Source: Chitinophagaceae bacterium
GTDB taxonomy: Bacteria > Bacteroidota > Bacteroidia > Chitinophagales > Chitinophagaceae
Direction of reading: 5' to 3'
Assembly: GCA_016787065.1 (NCBI GenBank)
Contig: JAEUVD010000031.1
Span: forward strand, 1 to 64,000
DNA length: 64,000 nucleotides
The notes under the pieces are model-generated. The model was not told where the DNA came from. It saw only the letters and a list, made by a program, of their open reading frames with translations, and ran no database searches. Both the position numbers and the translations under genes were made by a program. Each line of letters begins with the position of its first letter. Position 1 is the stretch's first letter. Positions 7,843-18,188 of the stretch are shown one piece after another.

Positions 7843-10455
7843 TTATTCGTTCTCGTTATTGTTGTCTGTTATTGAATTATTATTAGTTTCTTCGTTTGGT
7901 GTGTCGGTTTCATTCGGTATTTCATCGATAATCTCATCGTCATCCTGCTCTGCAATTTTAGCAATAGCGGCAATTTCATCGCCTTCGGCTAAGTTAATTA
8001 AGCGAACACCTTGCGTAGCTCGTCCGGCAACACGTATATTTTTCACATGTGTTCGAATGGTAACGCCTGAGGTGCAGGTTATGAAAAGGTCATCGCTCTC
8101 TTCAACCGCCAGAAATCCTATGAGGTTACCTGTTTTCTCTGTTACATTAATGGTTTTAACTCCTTTACCTCCACGATTGGTGATACGATAGGTTTCCTCC
8201 CAAGTTTTCGTTTCTTCATTATACTCATCCAACATGGAGCGTTTTCCAATTCCTTTTTCACTCACCACTAAGATAGTTTTGGATCGGTCTTCTTTATTCA
8301 CGCAACACATGCCAACCACTTCGTCGGATTTATCATCCACTTCTATTCCGTACACACCAATGGCGCCACGACCGGTAGGGCGAACTTTATGTTCTTCAAA
8401 ACGAATGGCACGTCCTGATTTCACAGCCATCATAATATGCGAATGCCCGTCGGTTAGAGCAACATCAAGCAATACATCACCGTCTTCAATAGTTATTGCG
8501 TTAATACCACTTTGTCGGGGGCGAGAGAAATCTTTCAGCGTTGATTTTTTGATTACACCATGTTTCGTGCACAATACAATGAAATGATTTTTTACATACT
8601 CTTCATCTCCCAAGCTCTTTACATTCAAAATAGTTTTTACTCGATCACCGGGTGTTAATTGAATGAGATTTTGAATAGCCCGACCTTTGCCGGTTTTATC
8701 ACCTTCCGGAATTTCATACACCTTGAGCCAATAACATCGTCCTTGATCGGTGAAGAATAACAACGTAGCATGGGTACTGGCCACAAAGAGTTGATCGATA
8801 TAATCTTCTTCTCTTGTTTTACCGCCAATAGAACCTTTACCGCCACGACGTTGGGTTCGGTATTCGGTTGCAGAGGTTCGTTTTATATAACCTAAATGCG
8901 AAACGGTAATTACCACATCCTCTTCTTCGATCAGATCTTCCATACTGATTTCACTCGCGAGGTATTCGATATGGGTTTTGCGTTCATCACCGAATTTCTT
9001 TTTTACATCCAGAAGTTCTTCTTTAATCAATGCGAAGCGCATGGCTTCATTACCTAAAAGTTCTTTAAGGTGGGCAATAAGTTTCATAACCGAATCATAT
9101 TCTTCGTGAATTTTATCACGCTCCATGCCGGTTAAACGTTGTAAACGTAGTTCTAGAATAGCTTTCGATTGAATTTCACTTAAACCAAAATTACTCATCA
9201 AACCATCTTTCGCTTCTTCTGGTGTTCGTGAAGCACGAATGAGTTTTATCACTTCATCCAGATGGTCTAGAGCAATCAAATATCCTTGTAGGATATGGGC
9301 ACGTTCTTCTGCTTTTTTAAGATCGTATTGCGTTCGTCGTACCACCACTTCATGTCGGAATTTTACGAACTCGACAATCAGATCTTTGATGTTTAAAATT
9401 TTCGGACGACCGCCAACCAAGGCAACATTATTGATACCGAAAGACGTTTGAAGTTCGGTGTATTTGTACAGTTGATTGATGATAACATTTGCGATAGCAT
9501 CACGTTTCAGATCAACTACCAAGCGCATGCCATCCCGATCACTTTCGTCTCGAACATCTGATACGCCCTCTATCACTTTATCGTTTACCAAGGCGGCAAT
9601 TTTCTGATGCAGAATAGCCTTGTTTACTTGGTACGGTAATTCATAAATGATGATGCTCTCTTTACCCGATTTTGCCGTTTCAACATTTACACGTCCACGC
9701 ACCACAACACGTCCACGTCCGGTTTCAAAACCTTGCTTCACACCTTCCATACCGTAAATAATACCTCCGGTTGGGAAGTCGGGCGCCTTGATGAATTTCA
9801 TTAACTCCTCGATACTGATATCTTTATTATCGATATAAGCACAAGTACCATCGATCGTTTCGCTGAGGTTGTGCGGCATCATATTCGTAGCCATACCAAC
9901 CGCAATACCACTGGCGCCATTTACAATGAGTTGTGGAATTCGAGATGGAAGTACAGTGGGTTCTTTTAACGTATCATCAAAATTGTTCTGAAAGTCAACC
10001 GTGTCTTTATCAATGTCTTCAATCATCGCTTCCGTAATACGTTGCATACGTACCTCGGTATAACGCATAGCAGCCGGGCTATCACCATCCACCGAACCGA
10101 AGTTGCCTTGTCCGTCGATAAGCATATATCGTAAACTCCAAGGTTGTGCCATACGCACCATGGTATCATAAACACTGGTATCGCCATGGGGGTGGTACTT
10201 ACCTAACACTTCACCAACCACACGCGCCGATTTTTTGTAAGGTTTATTGAAGGTATTTCCAAGTTCACTCATTCCGAAAATAACACGTCGATGAACAGGT
10301 TTTAAGCCATCGCGCACATCGGGTAAGGCACGGCCTACAATCACCGACATCGAATAATCGATGTAGCATGATTTCATTTGTTCTTCAATATTAACCTGAA
10401 TTATTTTGTCGTTACTACTACCATCCTGAGGTAGTTCTATGATCTCGTCTGCCAT
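7843..10455 (-). CDS. gyrA: DNA gyrase subunit A
   Basis: 870 residues. The breakage-reunion domain carries the quinolone-region motif HPHGDTSVYDT (residues 88-98) and the catalytic tyrosine in AAMRYTE (Tyr132). The C-terminal pinwheel domain has a full GyrA box (QRRGGKG), which favours GyrA over ParC. It introduces negative supercoils with GyrB. The C-terminus is an acidic, Asn/Glu-rich tail. The position equivalent to E. coli Ser83 is Thr93, and Asp87 is conserved as Asp97. A TACTTTTG box at 10473-10480 could be the -7 element, but I see no matching -33 element. The downstream TPR gene is probably in the same operon. Confidence 0.98.
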   Translation of the reverse strand: MADEIIELPQDGSSNDKIIQVNIEEQMKSCYIDYSMSVIVGRALPDVRDGLKPVHRRVIFGMSELGNTFNKPYKKSARVVGEVLGKYHPHGDTSVYDTMVRMAQPWSLRYMLIDGQGNFGSVDGDSPAAMRYTEVRMQRITEAMIEDIDKDTVDFQNNFDDTLKEPTVLPSRIPQLIVNGASGIAVGMATNMMPHNLSETIDGTCAYIDNKDISIEELMKFIKAPDFPTGGIIYGMEGVKQGFETGRGRVVVRGRVNVETAKSGKESIIIYELPYQVNKAILHQKIAALVNDKVIEGVSDVRDESDRDGMRLVVDLKRDAIANVIINQLYKYTELQTSFGINNVALVGGRPKILNIKDLIVEFVKFRHEVVVRRTQYDLKKAEERAHILQGYLIALDHLDEVIKLIRASRTPEEAKDGLMSNFGLSEIQSKAILELRLQRLTGMERDKIHEEYDSVMKLIAHLKELLGNEAMRFALIKEELLDVKKKFGDERKTHIEYLASEISMEDLIEEEDVVITVSHLGYIKRTSATEYRTQRRGGKGSIGGKTREEDYIDQLFVASTHATLLFFTDQGRCYWLKVYEIPEGDKTGKGRAIQNLIQLTPGDRVKTILNVKSLGDEEYVKNHFIVLCTKHGVIKKSTLKDFSRPRQSGINAITIEDGDVLLDVALTDGHSHIMMAVKSGRAIRFEEHKVRPTGRGAIGVYGIEVDDKSDEVVGMCCVNKEDRSKTILVVSEKGIGKRSMLDEYNEETKTWEETYRITNRGGKGVKTINVTEKTGNLIGFLAVEESDDLFITCTSGVTIRTHVKNIRVAGRATQGVRLINLAEGDEIAAIAKIAEQDDDEIIDEIPNETDTPNEETNNNSITDNNNENE

Positions 10456-10705
10456 GAATTTATATAAGGTGTCAAAAGTACAAAAACACCCTGTGAATAG
10501 GAAGTGAAAGTGCTAGTGAAAACCTCTATTTTATTGACATTAGCAGCTTTTCAAATGGGGAAAAAATGCAGAGTTTGAATAGCTAAAAAATGCAGCTTTT
10601 TTTTGGAAAATTTGAAAGACGAAAAAGGTAAAAAAATACCTGAGGTTTACACCGCTTTGTTATGAATAATTTTCATTTTCTTCAATACGGAGTATTCCTC
10701 GTTAA

Positions 10706-12037
10706 TTAATTTTTCAGAAAGACTTGTTCGTTTTTTTGATTGCCAGCGGTGAGCCGTAATAAATAGATTCCTTTGGGAAGATGATGAAGATCAACCTGAA
10801 TCGTGTGAGCCTGTTGGTATGTTGCATGAAAGACCTGAGCGCCATGTATATTCATGATGTTAACTTGAAAATTTTGGGCAGGAGTTTTCAAATCGATGGT
10901 CATATACTCGGAAACCGGATTGGGATAAAACGTTAGGGTTGAGGTATCGGTTACATTATTTATGTCACTGGGATATCCAAACCGAGCCAAATAAAAGTCG
11001 CCTAGGGAATTGGTAAAACCGCCACAAGCATAAATACTTTGGTCGATGCCATACGCTAGGTCGTAGATATAATTATTGGCTGCTAAGCCTTGTGTTCCGC
11101 CAACTTCATTCCAACCTAAACCGTTGTATTTTGTTACAAACCGTTTATTGGATTGATGAAAACCACCGGCGGCATAGATGTTACCAGCGGGATCGCTCAT
11201 TAAAGCGTTAATTAAGCCACCAAAGCCCGGAAAGGAAAAGTTACCCCCTAATTCCGACCAAATACCGGATTTATACGCTGCCACATAACGCCAATTACTA
11301 TCGTTGGTAAAGGCACCACCTGCATATACATTGCCTAGGTTATCTGTTATAATCTCCGTAATTCCTGCATTGGCGTGTAAGCTATTGGTACCTCCTAATT
11401 CCGACCAAGTACTTCCATTCCAATAAGCTACATACTTAAAACCGGAGGCATTACTAAAATCGCCGCCAACATATACCGTATTCGGATTAACAGCTTTCAC
11501 AGCAAAAATATAGTCGTTTGCTGCTAAGGTATTGCCCCCTAATGCACTCCATGCGGTACCATTAAACTTCATTATGTAACAGGTATTACCGTTTTTAAAC
11601 GCCCCTCCTACATAAACATTCTTCTGATTGTCTACACTGAGTGTATTTATTGCACCGGAAATATTAAGTGCATTGGAGCCTCCTAATTCCGTCCAGGAAG
11701 TTCCATCAAAATAGGCCACATAATTTTTCCCGGAGGCATTGGTAAATGCTCCGGCGGCCCAAACATGCCCGAACGAATCAACGTGAATCGCTCGAATCAT
11801 ACCATTAGCGGCAAGCATATCGAAGCCACCTAATTCGCTCCAAGTTAGTCCGTTCCACTTAGCTACATACTGATGACCAGCCGAATTGAGTAAACCTCCG
11901 GCAGCGTAAACATTGCCTTGGTCATCAACCGCAACACAACTTGCTGAGGAAGGTGGAAAATTGCCAACTGCTTGCCAAACTTGTGCTTGTATAGGGAAAC
12001 TACAAAAGGTAAGAAAGAGGATGACTAAGGATCGCAT
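10706..12037 (-). CDS. T9SS-sorted beta-propeller protein
   Basis: 443 residues: signal peptide (MRSLVILFLTFCSFPIQAQ), then seven copies of a blade of about 45 residues with the pattern VYAGGxFTNASGxxYVAxWNGxxWSELGG, then a type A T9SS sorting domain starting at TFYPNP and ending in EQVFLKN. Seven blades suggest one closed seven-bladed propeller. It is secreted through the outer membrane by T9SS and probably anchored or released at the surface. Single gene between gyrA and the divergent thioesterase gene; no clear terminator was found. Ligand unknown. Confidence 0.88.
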   Translation of the reverse strand: MRSLVILFLTFCSFPIQAQVWQAVGNFPPSSASCVAVDDQGNVYAAGGLLNSAGHQYVAKWNGLTWSELGGFDMLAANGMIRAIHVDSFGHVWAAGAFTNASGKNYVAYFDGTSWTELGGSNALNISGAINTLSVDNQKNVYVGGAFKNGNTCYIMKFNGTAWSALGGNTLAANDYIFAVKAVNPNTVYVGGDFSNASGFKYVAYWNGSTWSELGGTNSLHANAGITEIITDNLGNVYAGGAFTNDSNWRYVAAYKSGIWSELGGNFSFPGFGGLINALMSDPAGNIYAAGGFHQSNKRFVTKYNGLGWNEVGGTQGLAANNYIYDLAYGIDQSIYACGGFTNSLGDFYLARFGYPSDINNVTDTSTLTFYPNPVSEYMTIDLKTPAQNFQVNIMNIHGAQVFHATYQQAHTIQVDLHHLPKGIYLLRLTAGNQKNEQVFLKN

Positions 12038-12152
12038 AGTAGTAATAATATGGAACTAAATTAAGATAATTTTTTTCGCAGTCCGCATTTAATCTGTTTG
12101 GGTTGATATCCAACGAACCCTAAATTTCAATGAAATAAAATACCTTCGCGCC

Positions 12153-12569
12153 ATGTTAACGCACACTACGCAGGTTAGGGTTCGCTATGCGGAAGTTGAT
12201 CAAATGGGTTTTATGTACTACGGCAATTATGCCATGTATTATGAGATGGGGCGTGCTGCCATGATACGTGATGCCGGTTACCCTTACAGTGAAATGGAAA
12301 AGGATGGAACGGTGATGCCGGTTGTAAAAATGAGTACGAAATACTTGCGCCCAGCTTTATATGATGAATTGATTACGATTGAAACTACCATGAAGGAACT
12401 CTTAGATATTCCGTTTGTTACGTTTTATCATAAATTATTCAACGAAAAAAACGAATTGATTAATACCGGAGAAGTTACCCTCACTTTCTTCAATCCTGCG
12501 ATCCAAAAGCGTTGTCCGATGCCGGAACGCCTTCGAAATTTATTAGTTTCACATTTTACCAAACCTTAG
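12153..12569 (+). CDS. Acyl-CoA thioesterase, 4HBT (YbgC-like) family
   Basis: 138 residues with a single hot-dog fold. The motif RYAEVDQMGFMYYGNY (from about residue 11) contains the catalytic aspartate of the 4-hydroxybenzoyl-CoA thioesterase family. It hydrolyses an acyl-CoA or acyl-ACP thioester; the substrate cannot be told from sequence. The stop is 5 bp before the start of the LutB-like gene, so the two are probably cotranscribed. No signal peptide; cytoplasmic. Confidence 0.9.
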   Translation: MLTHTTQVRVRYAEVDQMGFMYYGNYAMYYEMGRAAMIRDAGYPYSEMEKDGTVMPVVKMSTKYLRPALYDELITIETTMKELLDIPFVTFYHKLFNEKNELINTGEVTLTFFNPAIQKRCPMPERLRNLLVSHFTKP

Positions 12570-12574
12570 TCCTG

Positions 12575-13951
12575 ATGAATACACTTAAGAAAACCTTTCT
12601 AACCAAAAGCGAAATAAAGGCTATGGACGCCGAACATAAACGCAAGTTGTCGTTTAATATCGGTAAGTATAACGAGGTGGTTGTAAAGGGGAAACAGCAG
12701 TTTTCTGATTTGGATATGGCGCGTAAAAAAGCCAAGAACATCAAATGGAAGACGATTGAGAATTTGGGCGAATACCTCACCGAATTCGAACGCAACTTTA
12801 CGCGCAATGGCGGCAAAGTAATTTGGGCTGCCGATGCTCAAGAAGCGAATGAAGCCGTACTAGAAATTTGTAAGCTGTACCAGGCTAAACAAGTGGTTAA
12901 AAGTAAGAGTATGGTAACTGAAGAAATTCATCTGAATGATTTTCTGGAACAACATGGTATCGAAAGTGTAGAAACTGATTTAGGAGAATATATACAACAG
13001 TTAGATGGAGAGCCTCCATATCATATCGTTACACCGGCAATGCACAAAAGCAAAGAGGATGTGGCAAAGCTTTTTCATGAAAAACTGGGTGTTGAGCCTA
13101 ACCTTACACCGAGTGAACTTACCTTAATTGCACGAAAAAACCTTCGCGCTAAATATCAAAGTGCAGAGGTTGGGATAACCGGCGGCAACTTTTTACTAGC
13201 CGATATCGGTGGTGTATGTGTAACTGAAAACGAAGGTAATGCCCGTTTAACAACGGCGTTTCCTCCGGTACATATTGCCATCGTTGGTATTGAAAAAATG
13301 ATTCCTTCGGTAAACGACTTGAATCTATTTTGGCCATTACTGGCAACTTATGGTACCGGACAAAATGTTACGGTGTATAATAGCATTTTTACCGGGGCTA
13401 AAACAGCACAGGAATCGGATGGCCCTAAAGAGATGTATGTGATTTTGCTCGATAACGGACGTACGAATTTAATCAGCGACCCTAACATACGAGAAAGTAT
13501 GTATTGTATTCGTTGCGGAAGTTGTTTAAATGCTTGTCCGGTTTATAAAAATATTGGAGGTCATACGTATGGCGCAACTTATAGCGGCCCAATTGGCTCA
13601 GTTATTACACCTCACCTTAAACCTTTTGAAGAATTCAAGCATTTAAGTTATGCATCATCCTTGTGCGGTAATTGCACGGAAGTTTGTCCGCTAAAAATTA
13701 ATATTCATGGCATGCTTCATTATAATCGGACCTTGGCTGTTGAAAATCACAGTTCAGAATTCTCCGAGAATACCGCTTGGAAAATGTGGAAGTTAGCTAT
13801 GACCAATCGCAAGATGATTGATTTAGCCGGGGCAGGAATGAAAACGAAGGTGGTTCATGCCATCTTTAAAAATAACTGGTTTAAGCGAAGAGATGGCTTG
13901 GAATTTCAGAAATCATTCCGTCAGTTGTATCAAGAAAAAAATACTAAATAA
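12575..13951 (+). CDS. LutB-like LUD domain iron-sulfur protein
   Basis: 458 residues from the ATG at 12575; an upstream start at 12512 would overlap the thioesterase gene. An N-terminal LUD domain (GITGGNFLLADIGGVCVTENEGNARL) is followed by two Fe-S clusters: CIRCGSCLNACP (Cys311, 314, 317, 321) and CGNCTEVCP (Cys364, 367, 371). This layout matches LutB/YkgF, a subunit of the LutABC lactate oxidation complex, which passes electrons from L-lactate to the respiratory chain. The lutA and lutC partners are not next to it, so the physiological role is inferred from family only. A bidirectional terminator follows. Confidence 0.87.
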   Translation: MNTLKKTFLTKSEIKAMDAEHKRKLSFNIGKYNEVVVKGKQQFSDLDMARKKAKNIKWKTIENLGEYLTEFERNFTRNGGKVIWAADAQEANEAVLEICKLYQAKQVVKSKSMVTEEIHLNDFLEQHGIESVETDLGEYIQQLDGEPPYHIVTPAMHKSKEDVAKLFHEKLGVEPNLTPSELTLIARKNLRAKYQSAEVGITGGNFLLADIGGVCVTENEGNARLTTAFPPVHIAIVGIEKMIPSVNDLNLFWPLLATYGTGQNVTVYNSIFTGAKTAQESDGPKEMYVILLDNGRTNLISDPNIRESMYCIRCGSCLNACPVYKNIGGHTYGATYSGPIGSVITPHLKPFEEFKHLSYASSLCGNCTEVCPLKINIHGMLHYNRTLAVENHSSEFSENTAWKMWKLAMTNRKMIDLAGAGMKTKVVHAIFKNNWFKRRDGLEFQKSFRQLYQEKNTK

Positions 13952-13952
13952 T

Positions 13953-13985
13953 AAAAAATCCGGCTCGAAAGAACCGGATTTTTTT
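13953..13985. terminator. Bidirectional terminator between convergent genes
   Basis: AAAAAATCCGG...CCGGATTTTTTT inverted repeat with a GAAA-containing loop. It has T tracts on both strands and serves the LutB-like gene (+) and the T9SS gene at 14006 (-). Confidence 0.88.
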
Positions 13986-14005
13986 ATGAGAAGATAGAAG
14001 TTCAA

Positions 14006-17000
14006 TTAGTTCTTACGAATGGATTGCGAGTAATTCAATCCTTTGTCGTTGGAAACACGTAACAAATAAATTCCGTCCGCTAAATCATCCATTGAAAATC
14101 GAAGTTCATTATTTCCAATATTAAAATTAGCGTGCATGTTCTTCACAACACGTCCGGATGCATCCATCAATTTAACATCGGCTGAAGTTGGTTTTGATAC
14201 CAATACATCAACTGTTAATTCATGTTTTACCGGATTTGGATACACATTTACTCGTGAGTCGGTACCGAAGTAAATATCGATAACCGGACTGTAAGTAACT
14301 TTTCCATCCCGATCAACCTGACGTAAACGATAGTAATTATGCCCTTCTAATGGTAATTGATCGGTGTATTCGTAATTCAATTCTGTATTACTATAACCAT
14401 TGATTCCTTTGCTATAAATACGATCGGAAATTTCTGTGAAATATTTTGAATCGCGACTACGTTCTACGATAAAATGGTCGTTGTTCTTTTCTTGTGAAGT
14501 TCTCCAATTTAACAAAGAAGTTTGATCAACACGCTTCCCTTTAAAGCTAACAAGCTCAATAGGCAAGGCAGCATTGGAAGGATTCATAGCATGAATGTAG
14601 AAATAAGAAAAGCCAGATACATTGAAGCAAAGCGACCAAACTTCATTGCTTGCGTCATACGTTGATGTAATCGCACTACTAGGAATTACCGTTACCGTAT
14701 GGCCAGGAGTATTCAAATCGCCATTATCAACTTTACTTACACATACATTGGCCAAGGTTGGATTAGCTAATAACGGCCATCCTGTTGTAACCGGATCCGC
14801 ATTGTATTCTTCAAAGTCGTTTTGCAGTGCGTATAAACAAACTTGCGCACTGTCTTGATTGGTAGGGACAATTTGGAAATGACGTTTCAGATAAGGTTGT
14901 CCGTTATGTACAGGAACGTTATCTTCAATAGTTACATCAACGGATACATTTCCTAAAGAAGTTCCGTTGGCAACGTCGGTAATTCCAACTACACGCTTAC
15001 ATGTTGTAGTCATAACATCCAAAGTACTTCCATCTGAATAGTTAGCAATACTTGTGCTAATTGGGTCGAGTGACGTAGGACTTGAATAAGTGTACGTACC
15101 AATAAATTGTTGATTCACTAAGTTATTGGAAGCAGCACCGATATTTACGATACCTTCTGCGGTATCGGCACAAGCTGGGGTTAAATTCGTAGCAACTATA
15201 TAAACCGATCCGGCGGAACTAATCGCGTTCGGGTTTGGATAAGGAATAGTACATGCTTGATTTTGCCAGTATGAGAAAACGGAAGTTGATGGTATGGTAC
15301 TAAACGTAGAATTCACTAAACTTAACGCACTTAAAGTATTTGGAGCACAAATAAGTGGCGATGAATTCATTTGAAGTTCCGGTAGCGTATCTACAACTTT
15401 GGTAAGAAGTGCCGGAGTAATACAACCAGATAATGTATCTTGTACTACAGCATACAAAACAGAACTACCACTTGTATCAGATGCCGGAGTTGGAACACCT
15501 AAGAAGAAGCCCGGATCGTAGAAATAATTCACTGTAGTATTTGGCGTAGAAGTGATAGCACTACTTAATGCACTTAAATTAAAAATACCGGTATTACTTG
15601 AAGCCGCAGTTTCACAGGCATTCGCTGTTACATTGTTAGCCGTTGGAGCCGGATTAATTTTTAAGGTATCTGCAACACGACAATTCGGTGACGGTCCACA
15701 GGCAACATAAAATACATAGTTACCAGGAGTGTTTGAATTGCTTACAACACTATTTGTTACAGATAATGGATCGAATGGAGAGGAGTTATAAATTGATGTT
15801 CCTCCAAATGGCACCTCGTACCATACATAGTTATTTGGAACATAAGAATACACAATTTTCAATTTCACTGTGGTTGGGTTACCACCGGCGTTTTGTGTAA
15901 AGCCGGGGCCAAGACTACCTTGTGGCGACCAAGTACTGTTGTACCCTAAATTAAGATTACCACCACCACTAATAACTGAATCGTAAATAGCAGGGAAGGT
16001 TGTACCTGCACCACTCACAGGAATATTATTAAACCAAGTATAGTTGGCGATAGTTGCGGAGGCATTACCTTGTAACGTTGGATATATACATACACCCGAT
16101 GGAACTGCCCCTTTAAAGAATGGGAATCTCGTTTCCGATGCAAATCCTGAATTCGCGGTAGCTAAATTCGTTACCGTTAGAGTAGCCGAAATAAACGTTG
16201 GATTCGGTAAAACCGGAATAGTACCTGAAGCGAATAAACATGCGCCTGTAAAATCGGTACTATTAACAGCCGGTGTACAAGGGTTAACGCCACTACTTGC
16301 TAAAGTGAAGTTCACCGTTACCGAATCAATAATTGGTGTGGCACAACCACTCACGGTTAAACCCTGTCCGAGAGGAATACCCTGATATTGACACAGGTTA
16401 TAAGTAGGTCCTGGTGTTGGACGATAGTTTTGTAAGGTGATCGGTGAAGCCAACGAATCATCGAAGGAAATCGGATTATTGGTAGAAGGGTTCGGAACAG
16501 AAATAGAGGTATTACAAGTATAAAGCCCTCCATTATATAAATTAACTCCAGGAATTAAAACATTGATAGAGTTAGCCGCCATAGCTTGTAAAGTACCAGT
16601 ACTAGCTGTAGCACTATAGGTTACTGGTCCGGATGGTGTAATGATATTTAAAAATACTGTAACCGGAGTCGTTGCTAAGTTAATTGGTAATTGTCCGTAA
16701 TTGGTAATCGTAACACTAAAATTGGTAGATGAAGAGAAGCAATTACCCGAAGGGGCATTCAACGCTACAACAGCTGGGTCGTAGTTCGCCGCAGGCAATA
16801 TGTTTACGATATAATCTTCGGTTTCGCCTGATCCCATTACGATACACGCATCTCCTGAACCATTCTGATTACCGGGTAAGCGACTTCGAACACGCATACG
16901 TGTTTGTCCTGGTAACGCAGTAAATGGTATCGTAAATAAAGTATCACCCACAGCTGCATTAAGATCGGGTTGATACCATTCCGATGGTTCGAACGTAGTA

Positions 17001-18073
17001 TTATGGTTATAGTCTATCCAAAAGGAAGTAATAGCAGGAGCATCGCAAGTAACAGTGAATAAGTAGCTCATACCTTGCGTTAAATTAGGTACAGGGGTTG
17101 TATAAAAGTTGTAGTTACCGGTTCCCGTACAACCCGTGGTGGTATTACTTAAGGAACCTAAGGAAACATTGGTAATACAAGAACCTCCGGCATTGGTACA
17201 AGGACAATAACAAGAAGAATATGGAGAGAAAACTCCCGGATTCACGCAATAACTGCTTGACGTATCGAATAATGCTGATGGCGTACAAGTTACAATGCAG
17301 CGATAACACATATTGGTGGTTACCGATGTTTGATAATAATTCTGGGTAGCACCGGTTACTGTAGTCCAAGTACCAGGATTACCCGTTGTAGACTGTATCC
17401 ATTGATAGGTGAGTGAACCTGCTGCCGTTGTACCGGTTAAACTTAAAACGAAAGATTGTCCTAAACACGGATTAGAAATACTACTAACTGTTGTTCCTGC
17501 AACCGGTTGACCTGTACAAGGAGTAGCTGCAATTACAGTGAAATTATAATCTTCACATTCGCCATAAACCATTCCCGTGGCACAAAAATCGGTGAGGTTC
17601 GGAACGGTTGCAAATCGGCACATCACCCGCATTCTTTTTAAACCAGGGGTTGCACTAAACGGTACCGTAAACGATCCTGTTTGAACAGCAGTACTGGAGG
17701 CTGCTGAAACAAAAACATCTTCTAATGGATCTCCAAAATCAAAATCATTATTCCAATCAATCCAAACGCGAAAACCTTGCGCCCAACTGGCACCTGATTG
17801 CATAGAAAGATTTACATTTTGACCTTGAATTTGTGATGCACCCAACGCACTATAATAAGTGTAATATTGGAGTGAACCGGTTCCACATCCGGTGTTGTTG
17901 TTTGTAATGTTTGTTACCCCCCCCGTTGTACTGAAACTATTGATTAAATCTCCGGAAGTATTAGTTCCACCAAAAGAACAACCTGTAGTATAGGTTGGGG
18001 TGCAATACTGTGCGAAGGAATCAAGTGTGAATAGGAAAATGAGTGAAAAGAGTAGTAAGTAAGCTTTTCTCAT
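14006..18073 (-). CDS. Large T9SS-sorted GEVED-domain surface protein
   Basis: 1355 residues. Signal peptide MRKAYLLLFSLIFLFTLDSFAQ, then two GEVED-type domains (FRVWIDWNNDFDFGDP...GECEDYNF at about 105-178, and SFWIDYNHNTTFEPSEW...GETEDYIVNI at about 345-420), several Ig/PKD-like regions, and a T9SS sorting domain beginning VNVYPNP near residue 1277. A segment just before it (LPIELVSFKGKRVD...NNDHFIVERS) is a common linker domain in Bacteroidota secreted proteins. Probably a cell-surface or released structural/adhesive protein; substrate unknown. Transcribed toward the LutB-like gene. Confidence 0.9.
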   Translation of the reverse strand: MRKAYLLLFSLIFLFTLDSFAQYCTPTYTTGCSFGGTNTSGDLINSFSTTGGVTNITNNNTGCGTGSLQYYTYYSALGASQIQGQNVNLSMQSGASWAQGFRVWIDWNNDFDFGDPLEDVFVSAASSTAVQTGSFTVPFSATPGLKRMRVMCRFATVPNLTDFCATGMVYGECEDYNFTVIAATPCTGQPVAGTTVSSISNPCLGQSFVLSLTGTTAAGSLTYQWIQSTTGNPGTWTTVTGATQNYYQTSVTTNMCYRCIVTCTPSALFDTSSSYCVNPGVFSPYSSCYCPCTNAGGSCITNVSLGSLSNTTTGCTGTGNYNFYTTPVPNLTQGMSYLFTVTCDAPAITSFWIDYNHNTTFEPSEWYQPDLNAAVGDTLFTIPFTALPGQTRMRVRSRLPGNQNGSGDACIVMGSGETEDYIVNILPAANYDPAVVALNAPSGNCFSSSTNFSVTITNYGQLPINLATTPVTVFLNIITPSGPVTYSATASTGTLQAMAANSINVLIPGVNLYNGGLYTCNTSISVPNPSTNNPISFDDSLASPITLQNYRPTPGPTYNLCQYQGIPLGQGLTVSGCATPIIDSVTVNFTLASSGVNPCTPAVNSTDFTGACLFASGTIPVLPNPTFISATLTVTNLATANSGFASETRFPFFKGAVPSGVCIYPTLQGNASATIANYTWFNNIPVSGAGTTFPAIYDSVISGGGNLNLGYNSTWSPQGSLGPGFTQNAGGNPTTVKLKIVYSYVPNNYVWYEVPFGGTSIYNSSPFDPLSVTNSVVSNSNTPGNYVFYVACGPSPNCRVADTLKINPAPTANNVTANACETAASSNTGIFNLSALSSAITSTPNTTVNYFYDPGFFLGVPTPASDTSGSSVLYAVVQDTLSGCITPALLTKVVDTLPELQMNSSPLICAPNTLSALSLVNSTFSTIPSTSVFSYWQNQACTIPYPNPNAISSAGSVYIVATNLTPACADTAEGIVNIGAASNNLVNQQFIGTYTYSSPTSLDPISTSIANYSDGSTLDVMTTTCKRVVGITDVANGTSLGNVSVDVTIEDNVPVHNGQPYLKRHFQIVPTNQDSAQVCLYALQNDFEEYNADPVTTGWPLLANPTLANVCVSKVDNGDLNTPGHTVTVIPSSAITSTYDASNEVWSLCFNVSGFSYFYIHAMNPSNAALPIELVSFKGKRVDQTSLLNWRTSQEKNNDHFIVERSRDSKYFTEISDRIYSKGINGYSNTELNYEYTDQLPLEGHNYYRLRQVDRDGKVTYSPVIDIYFGTDSRVNVYPNPVKHELTVDVLVSKPTSADVKLMDASGRVVKNMHANFNIGNNELRFSMDDLADGIYLLRVSNDKGLNYSQSIRKN

Positions 18074-18103
18074 GCGTTAAAAAATTTTGTCTGTAAATAT
18101 AAT

Positions 18104-18138
18104 AAAAAAAGAAATCGGCAGAACACCGATTTCTTTTT
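18104..18138 (-). terminator. Intrinsic terminator downstream of gcvP
   Basis: Perfect stem GAAATCGG / CCGATTTC extended by an A/T arm, 7-nt loop, with a T tract on the minus strand. It lies between the gcvP stop and the start of the T9SS gene at 18073. Confidence 0.88.
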
Positions 18139-18188
18139 ATTCGTTTATGTCAAATACTTAAATAAACTTAGTTGAAAGACCTTTAAAC

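Noticed and set aside
10473..10480. TACTTTTG box upstream of gyrA as a full promoter
   Set aside because: The -7 match is exact, but there is no TTG at the right distance; kept only as a remark in the gyrA entry. The same applies to the box before the histidine kinase (22388-22395).
10560..10596. Direct repeat AAAAAATGCAG upstream of gyrA
   Set aside because: Two short A-rich copies only, with no symmetry or conserved spacing that would suggest an operator.
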